A DNA stretch of 64,000 nucleotides, from contig NZ_SLWV01000006.1 in the NCBI RefSeq assembly GCF_004345705.1, positions 97,599 to 161,598 of the forward strand. The letters run 5' to 3'. This document shows, piece after piece, positions 34,089-42,938 of the stretch (position 1 is its first letter; each line of letters begins with the position of its first letter). This stretch comes from Marinisporobacter balticus (GTDB lineage Bacteria > Bacillota > Clostridia > Peptostreptococcales > Thermotaleaceae). The notes beneath the pieces are model-generated. The model was not told the origin of the DNA. It saw only the letters and a program-made list of their open reading frames with translations, and did not search any database. A program made the translations under genes and the position numbers.

Positions 34089-34997
34089 ATGAAAAAAGGT
34101 TTATCAATTCTTATGGTAGCTATTTTATTAATGGGGTTATTAGTAGGCTGTGGCACACAAGAAAAAGTACAAGAAGCAAAGGATGAAACACAAAAAATAG
34201 GTCTTGTTTTATCTACGCTAAACAATCCTTTCTTTGTAACTTTAAAAGAAGGTGCTGAAGCGAAAGCAAAAGAATTAGGTTATGAAGTAGTTGTATTAGA
34301 TTCACAAGATGATCCATCAAAAGAACTTTCAAATATGGAAGATTTAATTACAAGAGGTGTTTCTGTAATATTAATCAATCCAACTAACTCTGATACAGTA
34401 GGAAATGCCATTAAATTAGCAAATGATGCAAAAATTCCTGTACTTACACTAGATCGAGGAGCAAACAGTGGAGAAGTGGTATCTCATATTGCTTCAGATA
34501 ATGTAGCAGGTGGAAAAATGGCAGGAGAATATGTAGTTGAAAAATTAGCTAAAAAAGGAAAAGTTATCGAATTAGAAGGAATCCCTGGGGCTTCTGCTAC
34601 AGTAGATAGAGGAGCAGGATTTAATGAAGCATTAAAAGGTACGGAGATAGAAGTTGTAGCAAAGCAAACAGCGAACTTTAACAGAACTGAAGGACTAACA
34701 GTTATGGAGAATATCTTACAAGCACAACCAGAAATTAATGCTGTTTTTGCACATAACGATGAAATGGCATTAGGAGCTTTAAAAGCTATAGAAGGAACAA
34801 ACAGAGAAATCATGGTTGTTGGTTTTGATGCTACAGATGATGCTGTGGCATCAGTGAAAGAAGGAAAATTAGCAGCTACAGTTGCACAACAGCCAGATAT
34901 GATTGGTTCTCTTGGTGTCGAAACGGCAGACAAGGTTTTGAAAGGAGAAACTGCTGAGAAATTTATTCCTGTTGATCTAAAATTAGTTACAGAATAA
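34089..34997 (+). CDS. rbsB: Ribose-binding lipoprotein
   Basis: 302 residues. Start at ATG 34089 after SD GGGAGG. Lipobox LLVGCGT near residue 22 anchors it to the outer face of the membrane. The binding fold shows IGLVLSTLNNPFFVTLKEGAEAKA, VVLDSQDDPSKELSNMEDLI, and VFAHNDEMALGALKAI, the usual ribose-binding protein sequence. Last gene of rbsRKDACB. No terminator is seen before the thi promoter 24 bases on, so the first thi terminator may also stop rbs read-through. Confidence 0.95.
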   Translation: MKKGLSILMVAILLMGLLVGCGTQEKVQEAKDETQKIGLVLSTLNNPFFVTLKEGAEAKAKELGYEVVVLDSQDDPSKELSNMEDLITRGVSVILINPTNSDTVGNAIKLANDAKIPVLTLDRGANSGEVVSHIASDNVAGGKMAGEYVVEKLAKKGKVIELEGIPGASATVDRGAGFNEALKGTEIEVVAKQTANFNRTEGLTVMENILQAQPEINAVFAHNDEMALGALKAIEGTNREIMVVGFDATDDAVASVKEGKLAATVAQQPDMIGSLGVETADKVLKGETAEKFIPVDLKLVTE

Positions 34998-35020
34998 TAC
35001 GAAAAAATTCAGGATAAAAC

Positions 35021-35049
35021 TTTACAAATGTATCATATTGGATTACAAT
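35021..35049 (+). promoter_or_regulatory. Promoter of the thi operon
   Basis: TTTACA (35021-35026), 17 bases, TACAAT (35044-35049), just upstream of the first TPP aptamer. Confidence 0.7.
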
Positions 35050-35069
35050 GAAATTAATTAAATAGTTTT

Positions 35070-35156
35070 GCTAGGGGTGCCTTTTGGCTGAGAAGGAAAA
35101 ATCCTAACCCTTTAAACCTGATACAGTTAATACTGATGTAGGGAAGCAAGAAGATT
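35070..35156 (+). promoter_or_regulatory. TPP riboswitch 1
   Basis: Thi-box landmarks are present: GGGGTGC, GGCTGAGAAGG, ACCCTTTAAACCTGAT, and GATGTAGGGAAGC. It binds thiamine pyrophosphate. An intrinsic terminator follows directly. Confidence 0.96.
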
Positions 35157-35171
35157 AGATTCATTGATTTT

Positions 35172-35199
35172 AAAGCTTACCCTAGGGTAAGCTTTTTTG
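35172..35199 (+). terminator. Terminator of TPP switch 1
   Basis: AAAGCTTACCC and GGGTAAGCTTT arms around one or two bases, then TTTT. Confidence 0.9.
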
Positions 35200-35220
35200 A
35201 ATGGAAAATTTCATAAATTT

Positions 35221-35310
35221 TGGGGAGCTCATATAGATGGGCTGAGAAAGAGATGTGATCTCTGACCTTTATAACCTGATTTGGATAATGCCAACGTAGG
35301 GAATGATGCT
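35221..35310 (+). promoter_or_regulatory. TPP riboswitch 2
   Basis: A second full aptamer: TGGGGAGC, GGGCTGAGAAAG, GACCTTTATAACCTGAT, and CAACGTAGGGAATG. It has its own terminator, so the two switches act in series. Confidence 0.95.
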
Positions 35311-35318
35311 TATACTTT

Positions 35319-35355
35319 TAAAGTGCAAATTCTCTATGAATTTGCACTTTTTTTA
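35319..35355 (+). terminator. Terminator of TPP switch 2
   Basis: AAAGTGCAAATTC and GAATTTGCACTTT arms, then TTTTTT. Confidence 0.9.
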
Positions 35356-35386
35356 TTAGAGCGATGACAAGAAAGGAGAAAGAAAC

Positions 35387-35581
35387 TTGATTATAAATGG
35401 AAAAGAAATGGATTTTGAAACTAAAATTACAATCAGTGAAATGTTAAAAAAACTAGGCTTAGCTGAAGAAAAAGTAGTTGCAGAAGTAAATTTTAAAATC
35501 ATTTCAAAAGAAGAATATAAAGAATATGTATTAGATCAAAGTGATAAAGTAGAAATCGTAAGTTTTGTTGGAGGCGGTTGA
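35387..35581 (+). CDS. thiS: Sulfur carrier protein ThiS
   Basis: 64 residues, TTG start with SD AAAGGAGAAAG. Ubiquitin-like carrier ending in the required Gly-Gly (SFVGGG), which is adenylated by ThiF and thiocarboxylated to deliver sulfur to ThiG. First gene of the thi operon behind two TPP switches. Confidence 0.95.
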   Translation: MIINGKEMDFETKITISEMLKKLGLAEEKVVAEVNFKIISKEEYKEYVLDQSDKVEIVSFVGGG

Positions 35582-35582
35582 T

Positions 35583-36389
35583 TTGAAAATATTTATAAAT
35601 GAAAAAAATGTTATTGTGAATGAAAAAGATACAGCATTTGAGGTAAGAGATTTTGTGAAAAAGGATGCAGATATTGTAGTTGTAAACGGGTTTATTATAA
35701 GAGAGGATGTAGAGTTAAAGGAAAATGACAGAATTACATTGATCATAAGAGGAGAAATTCCAAATGAAGAGGAGTTAGAAGCTTCGCTTGTTTCTAGGCA
35801 TACCCCTGGTGTACATGAAAGGGTAAAAAAAGCATGTGTAGGAATTGCAGGACTTGGAGGACTTGGATCAAATGTTGCTATATCTCTTGCTAGAATTGGA
35901 ATCGGGAAATTACTATTAGTAGATTTCGATGTTGTTGAACCAAGCAATTTAAATAGACAGCAGTATTTTATAAAGCATATAGGGATGAAGAAAACTGAAG
36001 CATTGGCAGATGTATTAAAAAATATTAATCCATTTGTAGAAGTTGAGCGTAAAGATTTATATCTTGATGAAAGCAATATTGAAGATTGTTTTAAAGAGGC
36101 GGATATTGTGGTAGAGGCTTTTGATGATCCAAAATGTAAAGCAAATTTAGTGAATACCCTATTATCAAAATTTCCTGAGAAATATATCGTTGCAGCTTCG
36201 GGAATGGCTGGTTATTTTTCTAATAATACCATTCAAACAAAGAGAAAATTAGATAAATTCTATTTAGTTGGAGATGATACTTCAGAAGCAGCTTTAGGAT
36301 GTGGACTTATGGCACCAAGAGTTGCAATTGCTGCAAACCATCAAGCAAATACAGTGCTTAGAATTATTTTAGAAGAATATGAAATTTAG
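35583..36389 (+). CDS. thiF: ThiF-type adenylyltransferase with N-terminal ThiS-like domain
   Basis: 268 residues. TTG start at 35583 with SD GGAGGCGG overlapping the end of thiS. The first 65 residues form a ubiquitin-like fold resembling ThiS (KIFINEKNVIVNEKDTAFEVRDF) but without a terminal Gly-Gly. The E1-like ATP-binding domain follows: GIAGLGGLGSNVAISLARIGIG, then DFDVVEPSNLNRQQY. This is the clostridial ThiF family-2 form. It activates ThiS. The usual zinc-binding Cys pairs are absent. Confidence 0.92.
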   Translation: MKIFINEKNVIVNEKDTAFEVRDFVKKDADIVVVNGFIIREDVELKENDRITLIIRGEIPNEEELEASLVSRHTPGVHERVKKACVGIAGLGGLGSNVAISLARIGIGKLLLVDFDVVEPSNLNRQQYFIKHIGMKKTEALADVLKNINPFVEVERKDLYLDESNIEDCFKEADIVVEAFDDPKCKANLVNTLLSKFPEKYIVAASGMAGYFSNNTIQTKRKLDKFYLVGDDTSEAALGCGLMAPRVAIAANHQANTVLRIILEEYEI

Positions 36390-36400
36390 GAGATGATGTG

Positions 36401-37177
36401 ATGGATGAATTAATGATTGGAGGAGTTACGTTAAAAAGCAGGTTACTCCTTGGCACAGGGAAATTCGCGAGAAAACAAATAATACCAGATGTAATTAAAA
36501 GTTCTGAAACACAGGTTGTTACTATGGCTGTAAGAAGAGTAGATCTTGGGGCGAAGGAAGAAAATATACTTGAATATATCCATAAGGATATTGTATTACT
36601 TCCAAATACTTCTGGTGCAAGAAATACAGAAGAAGCTGTTAGAATTGCAAGACTTGCAAGGGCTATGGGATGTGGAAATTGGGTGAAGATTGAAGTCATA
36701 TCAGATAATAAATACCTACTTCCAGATAATCATGAAACGATAAAAGCAACAGAGATTTTAGCAAAGGAAGGCTTCGTTGTACTTCCTTATATGAGTCCTG
36801 ACTTAATGAGTGCAAAGCGGTTGGTAGAAGCTGGTGCGGCTGCAGTAATGCCACTAGGTGCACCCATAGGAACAAATAGAGGAATAAGGACAAAGGAACT
36901 TATACAGATTCTTATTGATGAAATAGATCTACCTATTATTGTTGATGCAGGAATAGGAAGACCATCAGAGGCAGCTGAAGCTATGGAAATGGGGGCTGAC
37001 GCAGTTTTAGTAAATACAGCTATTGCTACTTCAAATGATCCGATTAACATGGCGAAAGCCTTTTCACTTGCAGTTAAGGCTGGAAGACTTGCTTATCTTT
37101 CGAAATTAGGACCTGAAAAAGAATATGCTCAGGCTTCTTCTCCTCTTACAGGATTTTTGAATGAAGGTGAGATATAG
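36401..37177 (+). CDS. thiG: Thiazole synthase
   Basis: 258 residues. It builds the thiazole phosphate from DXP, dehydroglycine and ThiS thiocarboxylate. Signatures: LLLGTGKFARKQI, TMAVRRVDLG, PNTSGARNTEEAVRIARLARA, AVMPLGAPIGTNRGI, VDAGIGRPSEAAEAMEMGADAVLVNTAIA. SD TTAGGAG favours the ATG at 36401 over the GTG at 36398. Its TAG stop overlaps the GTG start of thiH by one base. Confidence 0.97.
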   Translation: MDELMIGGVTLKSRLLLGTGKFARKQIIPDVIKSSETQVVTMAVRRVDLGAKEENILEYIHKDIVLLPNTSGARNTEEAVRIARLARAMGCGNWVKIEVISDNKYLLPDNHETIKATEILAKEGFVVLPYMSPDLMSAKRLVEAGAAAVMPLGAPIGTNRGIRTKELIQILIDEIDLPIIVDAGIGRPSEAAEAMEMGADAVLVNTAIATSNDPINMAKAFSLAVKAGRLAYLSKLGPEKEYAQASSPLTGFLNEGEI

Positions 37178-38280
37178 TGAGCTTTTACGACCAATATATA
37201 AATTATAAAACCTTTGATTTTGATCATTTCTTTGAGCAGGTTACTGAATCAGATATAAAAAGAATTTTAAACAAGAATAGAATAGATCCATATGAATTTT
37301 TAGCATTACTATCTCCAAGTGCAGAGAATTTTCTAGAAGAGATGGCACAAAAAGCACAGAAGCTTTCCTTGCAGCATTTTGGAAAGGCTATACTATTATT
37401 TACACCTATGTATTTAGCGAATTATTGTATCAATCAATGTGCTTATTGTGGGTATAACATTCAAAATAGTATAAAAAGAAAGCAATTAACCTTAGATGAA
37501 ATTGAAAAGGAAGCCATTGCGATTTCCTCTACAGGACTTAGACATATATTGATTTTAACTGGAGAATCTCCAAAAGATACACCAGTAGATTATATTGTAG
37601 AAGCAGTGAAAGTACTCAAGAAATATTTTGATTCTATTGGGATAGAAATCTATCCATTAGCTGAAGAAGAATATAGAAAGATGATAGATGCAGGGGTAGA
37701 TGGTCTTACTGTATATCAAGAGGTATATGATGAAGTAATTTATGATCATGTGCATATTTCAGGACCTAAAAAAAATTACAACTATAGATTGAATGCACCA
37801 GAGCGTGGCTGTAAGGCAAAGATGAGAAATGTAAATATTGGGGCACTTTTAGGATTAAATGAATGGAGAAGAGAAGCTTTTTTTACGGGCATTCATGCAA
37901 ATTATCTTCAAAATAAATATCCAGATGTATGTATTGGTGTATCTCCACCTCGGATAAGACCTCATGCAGGGGTGTTTGAGGATGTATATCCTGTAAGTGA
38001 TAAAAACTTGGTTCAGTATATGCTTGCTTTAAGAATATTTTTGCCATACTTAGGGATTAACTTATCTACAAGAGAAAGCGCAAAATTTAGAGATCATTTA
38101 ATTGCATTAGGGATCACGAAGATATCAGCAGGAGTAAGTACAGAAGTTGGAGGACATAGTTCTGAGGATAAGGGAGAAGGACAGTTTGAAATATCTGATA
38201 GTAGAAATGTAGACGAAATGAAAGAAGTTATTTTAGCAAATGGATACCAACCTGTATTTAAGGATTGGATGCATATATAG
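37177..38280 (+). CDS. thiH: 2-iminoacetate synthase (radical SAM)
   Basis: 367 residues, GTG start overlapping the thiG stop. Radical SAM cluster motif CINQCAYCGY (Cys-x3-Cys-x2-Cys) binds the [4Fe-4S] cluster. It cleaves tyrosine to dehydroglycine, p-cresol being the by-product. ThiH rather than the aerobic ThiO route fits an anaerobe. The C-terminal part (ISAGVSTEVGGHS) is conserved. Confidence 0.97.
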   Translation: MSFYDQYINYKTFDFDHFFEQVTESDIKRILNKNRIDPYEFLALLSPSAENFLEEMAQKAQKLSLQHFGKAILLFTPMYLANYCINQCAYCGYNIQNSIKRKQLTLDEIEKEAIAISSTGLRHILILTGESPKDTPVDYIVEAVKVLKKYFDSIGIEIYPLAEEEYRKMIDAGVDGLTVYQEVYDEVIYDHVHISGPKKNYNYRLNAPERGCKAKMRNVNIGALLGLNEWRREAFFTGIHANYLQNKYPDVCIGVSPPRIRPHAGVFEDVYPVSDKNLVQYMLALRIFLPYLGINLSTRESAKFRDHLIALGITKISAGVSTEVGGHSSEDKGEGQFEISDSRNVDEMKEVILANGYQPVFKDWMHI

Positions 38281-38319
38281 GAAAAGAAATCGAAAGAAAT
38301 ATTAAGAGAGGATGACTGA

Positions 38320-38919
38320 ATGTTATTTTTGATTACTAATAGAAAAATAATAAAAAAAGATACACTACTTCAAATAATTGAAAAAGCAGTAGCAGGTGGT
38401 GTAGATGCGATTATTTTACGAGAAAAGGATTTAGGATATGATGAATTATATAAAATAGCTGAAGAAATAAAAGAAAAGATTGAAGGAAAAAATACTTACT
38501 TGATAATCAATGGAAATCTAGCGGTGGCAAAAGATATAAAGGCTGATGGATATCATGTAGGGTTTCATGACTTGATGACAGAGAAGCCTGATTGGAATGG
38601 ATTTTTAGGTGTTTCTGTGCATAGTGTAGAAGAAGCTATTTTAGCAGAAAAAAATGGAGCGCGTTATTTACTTGCAAGTCATATATTTGAGACAGCTTGT
38701 AAGAAAGGATTAGAACCTAGAGGCATTGATTTTATTAAAGAAATTAAAGTATATGTAAATATTCCTGTTATTGCTTTAGGCGGTATAAAGCTAGAAAATG
38801 TTGAAGAAGTTTTTGGTGTAGGGGTAGAAGGTATTGCTGTTATGTCGGCTATTATGTGTGCTGACGACCCTTATAGCGTAGCAAATAAATTTAAAAACAA
38901 GATATGTACAGCCTTATGA
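38320..38919 (+). CDS. thiE: Thiamine phosphate synthase (ThiE/TenI family)
   Basis: 199 residues. TIM-barrel fold joining HMP pyrophosphate and thiazole phosphate. Motifs: LITNRK at the start, AIILREKDL, YLIINGNLAVAKDIKADGYHVG, GVSVHS, and IPVIALGGI. The classic ThiE QxR motif is replaced (ILREKDL), and the position of the diphosphate Asp is less typical, so a TenI-like aminase role is an alternative. Operon position favours ThiE. Confidence 0.85.
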   Translation: MLFLITNRKIIKKDTLLQIIEKAVAGGVDAIILREKDLGYDELYKIAEEIKEKIEGKNTYLIINGNLAVAKDIKADGYHVGFHDLMTEKPDWNGFLGVSVHSVEEAILAEKNGARYLLASHIFETACKKGLEPRGIDFIKEIKVYVNIPVIALGGIKLENVEEVFGVGVEGIAVMSAIMCADDPYSVANKFKNKICTAL

Positions 38920-39121
38920 TAAATTTTGAAAATTTAAAAGAATATTTTATTTTTTAGGAGAGTATAGATTTCTTAGAATGTGAATAACTAGGAGCTGAAA
39001 TAGTTTCTAAGCACTTTGAGCAACGGAAAATTCAAAGAGGATTCTTTAAATTTTCGTTGGCGAAATAAGCATATGCGATTAGCTACATGCGAATTTTTTA
39101 TAAAAAAGGAGAATGATAAAA

Positions 39122-40435
39122 ATGACGTATACAACACAAATGGATGCTGCCAAGAAAGGGATCATCACAAAGGAAATGGAAATCGTAGCAAAGAAGGAAA
39201 ATATGGATGTAGTAATTTTAAGAAATCTTATTGAAGAAGGAAAAGTGATTATTCCTGCGAACAAAAACCATAAATCATTAGATCCAGAAGGGGTAGGAGA
39301 GGGATTAAGAACAAAGATTAATGTAAATTTAGGAATTTCAAAAGACTGCTGTGATGTAGAGAAAGAGTTAGAAAAAGTAAAAGTAGCCCTTGAGATGAAA
39401 GCGGAAGCGATTATGGATTTAAGCTCTTATGGAAAAACGGAAGAATTCAGAAAAAGAACTGTAGAAATTTCTCCTGCAATGATTGGTACAGTTCCTATGT
39501 ATGATGCAGTAGGTTTTTATGATAAGGAGCTAAAAGATATTACGGCAGAAGAATTTTTAAAGGTAGTAGAAAAGCATGCAGAAGATGGGGTAGACTTTGT
39601 GACAATCCATGCAGGACTCAATAGACAAACGGCTGAGGTCTTTAAAAGAAATAAAAGGCTTACGAATATTGTTTCAAGGGGTGGGTCATTACTTTATGCA
39701 TGGATGGAATTAAATAATAAGGAAAATCCATTTTTTGAGTATTATGATCAATTATTAGATATCTGTGAAAAATATGATTTAACATTAAGTCTTGGAGATG
39801 CATGTAGACCTGGAAGCATCAATGATGCTACCGACGCAAGTCAAATTCAAGAGTTAATGATATTAGGAGAGTTAACGTTAAGAGCATGGGAGCGAAATGT
39901 ACAGGTAATGATCGAAGGACCTGGGCATATGGCAATCAATGAAATACCTGCAAATGTACTCATTGAGAAAAAACTTTGTCATGGGGCGCCATTTTATGTA
40001 TTAGGACCCATTGTTACAGATGTAGCACCGGGATATGACCACATTACGAGTGCTATTGGTGGTGCACTCGCTGCAAGTCATGGCGTAGACTTTCTATGTT
40101 ATGTTACACCAGCAGAGCATTTAAGATTACCAAATTTAGAAGATATGAAAGAAGGCATTATCGCTACAAGAATTGCTGCCCATGCTGGAGATTTAGGGAA
40201 AAATATTAAAGGCGCAAAACAATGGGATGATGCTATGAGCAAAGCAAGACAGCAGTTAGACTGGCCAAAAATGTTTGAATTGGCTATTGATCCTGAAAAA
40301 GCAATTAGATATAGAAAAGAATCTATACCAGCCCATGAAGATAGCTGTACGATGTGTGGAAAAATGTGTTCTATGCGAAATATGAACAAAATAATGGAAG
40401 GAAAAGACCTTAACATGTTAAGAGAGGATGACTAA
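39122..40435 (+). CDS. thiC: Phosphomethylpyrimidine synthase
   Basis: 437 residues. It rearranges AIR to HMP phosphate with SAM and an iron-sulfur cluster. Family blocks are complete (MDLSSYGKTEEFR, GLNRQTAEVFKRN, SRGGSLLYAWM, LSLGDACRPGSINDATD, MIEGPGHMAINEIP). The C-terminal cluster ligands are in CTMCGKMCSMR. Start: SD AAGGAG at about 39106-39111 fits ATG 39122 better than ATG 39113. A 200-base gap with a hairpin (about 39018-39057) precedes it but no third TPP aptamer is visible. thiD is not in the operon. Confidence 0.97.
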   Translation: MTYTTQMDAAKKGIITKEMEIVAKKENMDVVILRNLIEEGKVIIPANKNHKSLDPEGVGEGLRTKINVNLGISKDCCDVEKELEKVKVALEMKAEAIMDLSSYGKTEEFRKRTVEISPAMIGTVPMYDAVGFYDKELKDITAEEFLKVVEKHAEDGVDFVTIHAGLNRQTAEVFKRNKRLTNIVSRGGSLLYAWMELNNKENPFFEYYDQLLDICEKYDLTLSLGDACRPGSINDATDASQIQELMILGELTLRAWERNVQVMIEGPGHMAINEIPANVLIEKKLCHGAPFYVLGPIVTDVAPGYDHITSAIGGALAASHGVDFLCYVTPAEHLRLPNLEDMKEGIIATRIAAHAGDLGKNIKGAKQWDDAMSKARQQLDWPKMFELAIDPEKAIRYRKESIPAHEDSCTMCGKMCSMRNMNKIMEGKDLNMLREDD

Positions 40436-40508
40436 ATTTTTTTTGAAGAACAATAGAAAATCATAAAATAATATTTTTTATAATAAAACTTAGGTCGTTT
40501 TATAATAT

Positions 40509-40557
40509 AACCTATAGGAAAGACATTTTCAAAAGTGTCTACACTATAGGTTTTTTT
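40509..40557 (+). terminator. Terminator of the thi operon
   Basis: AACCTATAG (40509-40517) and CTATAGGTT (40544-40552), with an inner stem AGACATTTT/AAAAGTGTCT, then TTTTT. Confidence 0.88.
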
Positions 40558-40711
40558 ATCTATATTTAACAAAGAATATATATAATTATAATAAATTGCT
40601 ATCGCATTTGAAAGGAAGTTACAGTAAATTAGAAAATAACATAATATATCGTTTTATATAAAAAGTTAATGTGAACATATTAGAAGAATCTATCTATGAA
40701 AAACATTTTTA

Positions 40712-40816
40712 AATCACCTTTCTAATGCGGTGAAATTTACAGATGCAGGTGGAAGCATCAGGGTTGCAGTTAAGGATAGAGAAAAAAATATATGCATAAC
40801 GGTAAAGTTTATGTAG
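40712..40816 (+). pseudogene. Histidine-kinase HATPase fragment
   Basis: An open stretch without start or SD reads NHLSNAVKFTDAGGSIRVAVKD and ends at TAG 40814-40816. This is the N-box region of a sensor kinase ATPase domain. The remaining domains are absent. It lies in the gap between thiC and the FMN dehydrogenase gene; the rest of 40558-40900 shows no other gene. Confidence 0.7.
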
Positions 40817-40922
40817 CGAGTGAATACGGTATGGGAGAGCGAATTTTTTATTGATTTATGATAAAATATAAATGAAAAGTTAAAATCATAGAATAAAAGA
40901 GTTTTTAATGGGAGGGATAGAT

Positions 40923-41948
40923 ATGAATTACAGAGATATATTAGAAAATGCAAAAAGAATTTCTGATTTTAAGTGCAAAGTTTGCCCAGAATGTAACGGA
41001 AAAGTATGTAAAGGTGAAATCCCTGGTGTTGGCGGAAAAGGATCAGGTTCAGCTTTTATAAGGAATGTGGATCAATTAAAAGAAATAAAATTAAATATGG
41101 ACACGCTCTATGAGGCATCGAAAGTAGATTCATCTATAGAAATATTTGGAAAAAGATTCAAGTATCCAATCTTTGCAGCACCTATTGGGGGATTGATTCC
41201 TTGTTATGGTGAAAAATTGACAGATTATGAATATTCAAAAGCGATTGTAGCGGGATGCAAACAGGCAGGTACAATTGGTTTTACAGGTGATGGGGTAAAA
41301 GATGAATATTTTATGGATCCTTTAAGAGCCATTGAAGAAAATGATAGTGTGGGGATTCCAACCATAAAACCTTGGAAGAAAGAAGAAGTACTTAAAAGAC
41401 TTAGGAGCGCTGAAGAAAAAAATGTAGTCGCTGTAGCAATGGATATAGATGCAGCAGGACTAGCCATATTAGCACAAGCTGGAAAACCTGTTAGTCCAAA
41501 GTCTGTAGATGATTTAAAGGAGATTATTGATGCGACAAAACTTCCATTTATAATAAAAGGAATTATGACTGTAAAAGGTGCACGGAAAGCTATGGAAGCA
41601 GGAGCTCATGGTATAGTTGTTTCAAATCATGGAGGACGGGTATTAGACCACACACTTGCGACAGTTGAGGTACTTCCTCAAATTGTAGCAGCAGTCAAAG
41701 GACGAATGAAGATATTTATTGATGGTGGTATAAGAAATGGGCTAGATGTTCTAAAAGTACTTGCTTTAGGTGCGGACGCTGTTTTAATAGGAAGACCTTA
41801 TGCAGTTGCGGCTTATGGAGGAGGATCAGAAGGGGTTGCTTTATATACAGAGAAAATTGGTAAAGAGTTAGTAGAAGGCATGATTATGACAGGATGTAAT
41901 AACTTAAAAGAAATTAATCAAGATATTATTTTTAGACCGTCTATATAG
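40923..41948 (+). CDS. FMN-dependent alpha-hydroxyacid dehydrogenase family protein
   Basis: 341 residues. Start at ATG 40923 after SD GGGAGGG. The TIM-barrel FMN enzyme shows IFAAPIGG, KGIMTVKGARKAMEAGAHGIVVSNHGGR (with catalytic His and Arg), and IDGGIRNGLDVLKVLALGADAVLIGR. An N-terminal cysteine cluster (CKVCPECNGKVC) is characteristic of the clostridial branch and could bind a metal or iron-sulfur cluster. It probably oxidises a 2-hydroxy acid such as lactate; the substrate is not certain. A terminator overlaps the stop codon. Confidence 0.9.
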   Translation: MNYRDILENAKRISDFKCKVCPECNGKVCKGEIPGVGGKGSGSAFIRNVDQLKEIKLNMDTLYEASKVDSSIEIFGKRFKYPIFAAPIGGLIPCYGEKLTDYEYSKAIVAGCKQAGTIGFTGDGVKDEYFMDPLRAIEENDSVGIPTIKPWKKEEVLKRLRSAEEKNVVAVAMDIDAAGLAILAQAGKPVSPKSVDDLKEIIDATKLPFIIKGIMTVKGARKAMEAGAHGIVVSNHGGRVLDHTLATVEVLPQIVAAVKGRMKIFIDGGIRNGLDVLKVLALGADAVLIGRPYAVAAYGGGSEGVALYTEKIGKELVEGMIMTGCNNLKEINQDIIFRPSI

Positions 41949-41958
41949 ACGGTTTTTT
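41936..41958 (+). terminator. Terminator overlapping the FMN dehydrogenase stop
   Basis: ACCGTCTA and TAGACGGT arms, then TTTTT. Confidence 0.85.
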
Positions 41959-42119
41959 CTATAAGTAATCAAAACATGAATTTGTTACTTTTATTTGGTA
42001 TTTCAATCAATGTTTTATGTAATAATGTGCTTGAAATTATCTAAATATGTATCCAAACACTAAAAAATTATGATAAAATCATCTTAGAATAGACAAAAAC
42101 TACATTTTGGAGGCATATG

Positions 42120-42938
42120 ATGAAATTAAATTTTCAAAATAAAAAAGTCAAATTAGCTATTATTATTCTACTTATTATGTTGCTCGTTCATTCTATCGTT
42201 GGAAGTATCTCATTAAAAGCTTTTTTAAATCTGACAGCACTAGAAATTATTGTAGCTGGAATTTTCTTGTCTGTCATTATCAGTTTTTCTTTTGATACCC
42301 TAATTGGTACGATAAAGATGATAAAGCTAAGCTTTTTTCATAAAATTGACTACACAACCATGATTTATAAGGTTCATGAACTAAGTATCAAAGTAAAAAG
42401 AGAGGGTGTGTTATCTATTCAATCTGATATAGAAGAAGAAGAGCATACATTTTTAAGAGATGCCATGATTCTATTAAATGATTATAAAAAACCTGAGGCT
42501 ATGCGAGATATTTTAGAAAAAGACATTGCGTCAAGACGTAGTAATTTATATAGAGCGCATAATGTACTGAAAATGATTGCACATATATCCCCATCGTTTG
42601 GACTGATAGGAACCTTACTTGGTCTAGTAGGACTTCTTTCAAATATTCATCAAACCGATTTAATTATGAACAATATGGCGTCAGCACTAGTAAGTACCTT
42701 GTACGGAAGTTTAATTGCAAATTTTATCGCAGTTCCTCTTATGGGAAGATTAAAAGAATATATTGATGAAAATATTTTACAATATAGTATAATAACAGAA
42801 GGAATTTTACTTATTTCCCAAAATGATACGGCTAGAAACGTTTTTGATAAAATGAATGTGATGTTAAAAGAAGATGCACGACTAGTATATCCTCGCAAAA
42901 AAATCGGTGAAAGGAATAGGGAAAGCGATGAAGTATGA
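42120..42938 (+). CDS. MotA/TolQ/ExbB-type proton-channel protein
   Basis: 272 residues; SD TTTGGAGG fits the second of two ATGs (42120) best. Four membrane helices: two near the N-terminus (residues about 12-30 and 40-60) and two around 155-200 (SPSFGLIGTLLGLVGLL and ALVSTLYGSLIANFIAVPLMG). The cytoplasmic loop between helices two and three and the GLIGTLLGLVGLL motif are typical of MotA/TolQ stators. It overlaps the MotB-like gene by 11 bases, so the two form a stator pair. No flagellar genes are near. Confidence 0.88.
   Translation: MKLNFQNKKVKLAIIILLIMLLVHSIVGSISLKAFLNLTALEIIVAGIFLSVIISFSFDTLIGTIKMIKLSFFHKIDYTTMIYKVHELSIKVKREGVLSIQSDIEEEEHTFLRDAMILLNDYKKPEAMRDILEKDIASRRSNLYRAHNVLKMIAHISPSFGLIGTLLGLVGLLSNIHQTDLIMNNMASALVSTLYGSLIANFIAVPLMGRLKEYIDENILQYSIITEGILLISQNDTARNVFDKMNVMLKEDARLVYPRKKIGERNRESDEV

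Noticed and set aside
38920..39121. A third TPP riboswitch before thiC
   Set aside because: No thi-box motifs (CTGAGA, ACCTGAT, GTAGGGA) are present, only a simple hairpin.
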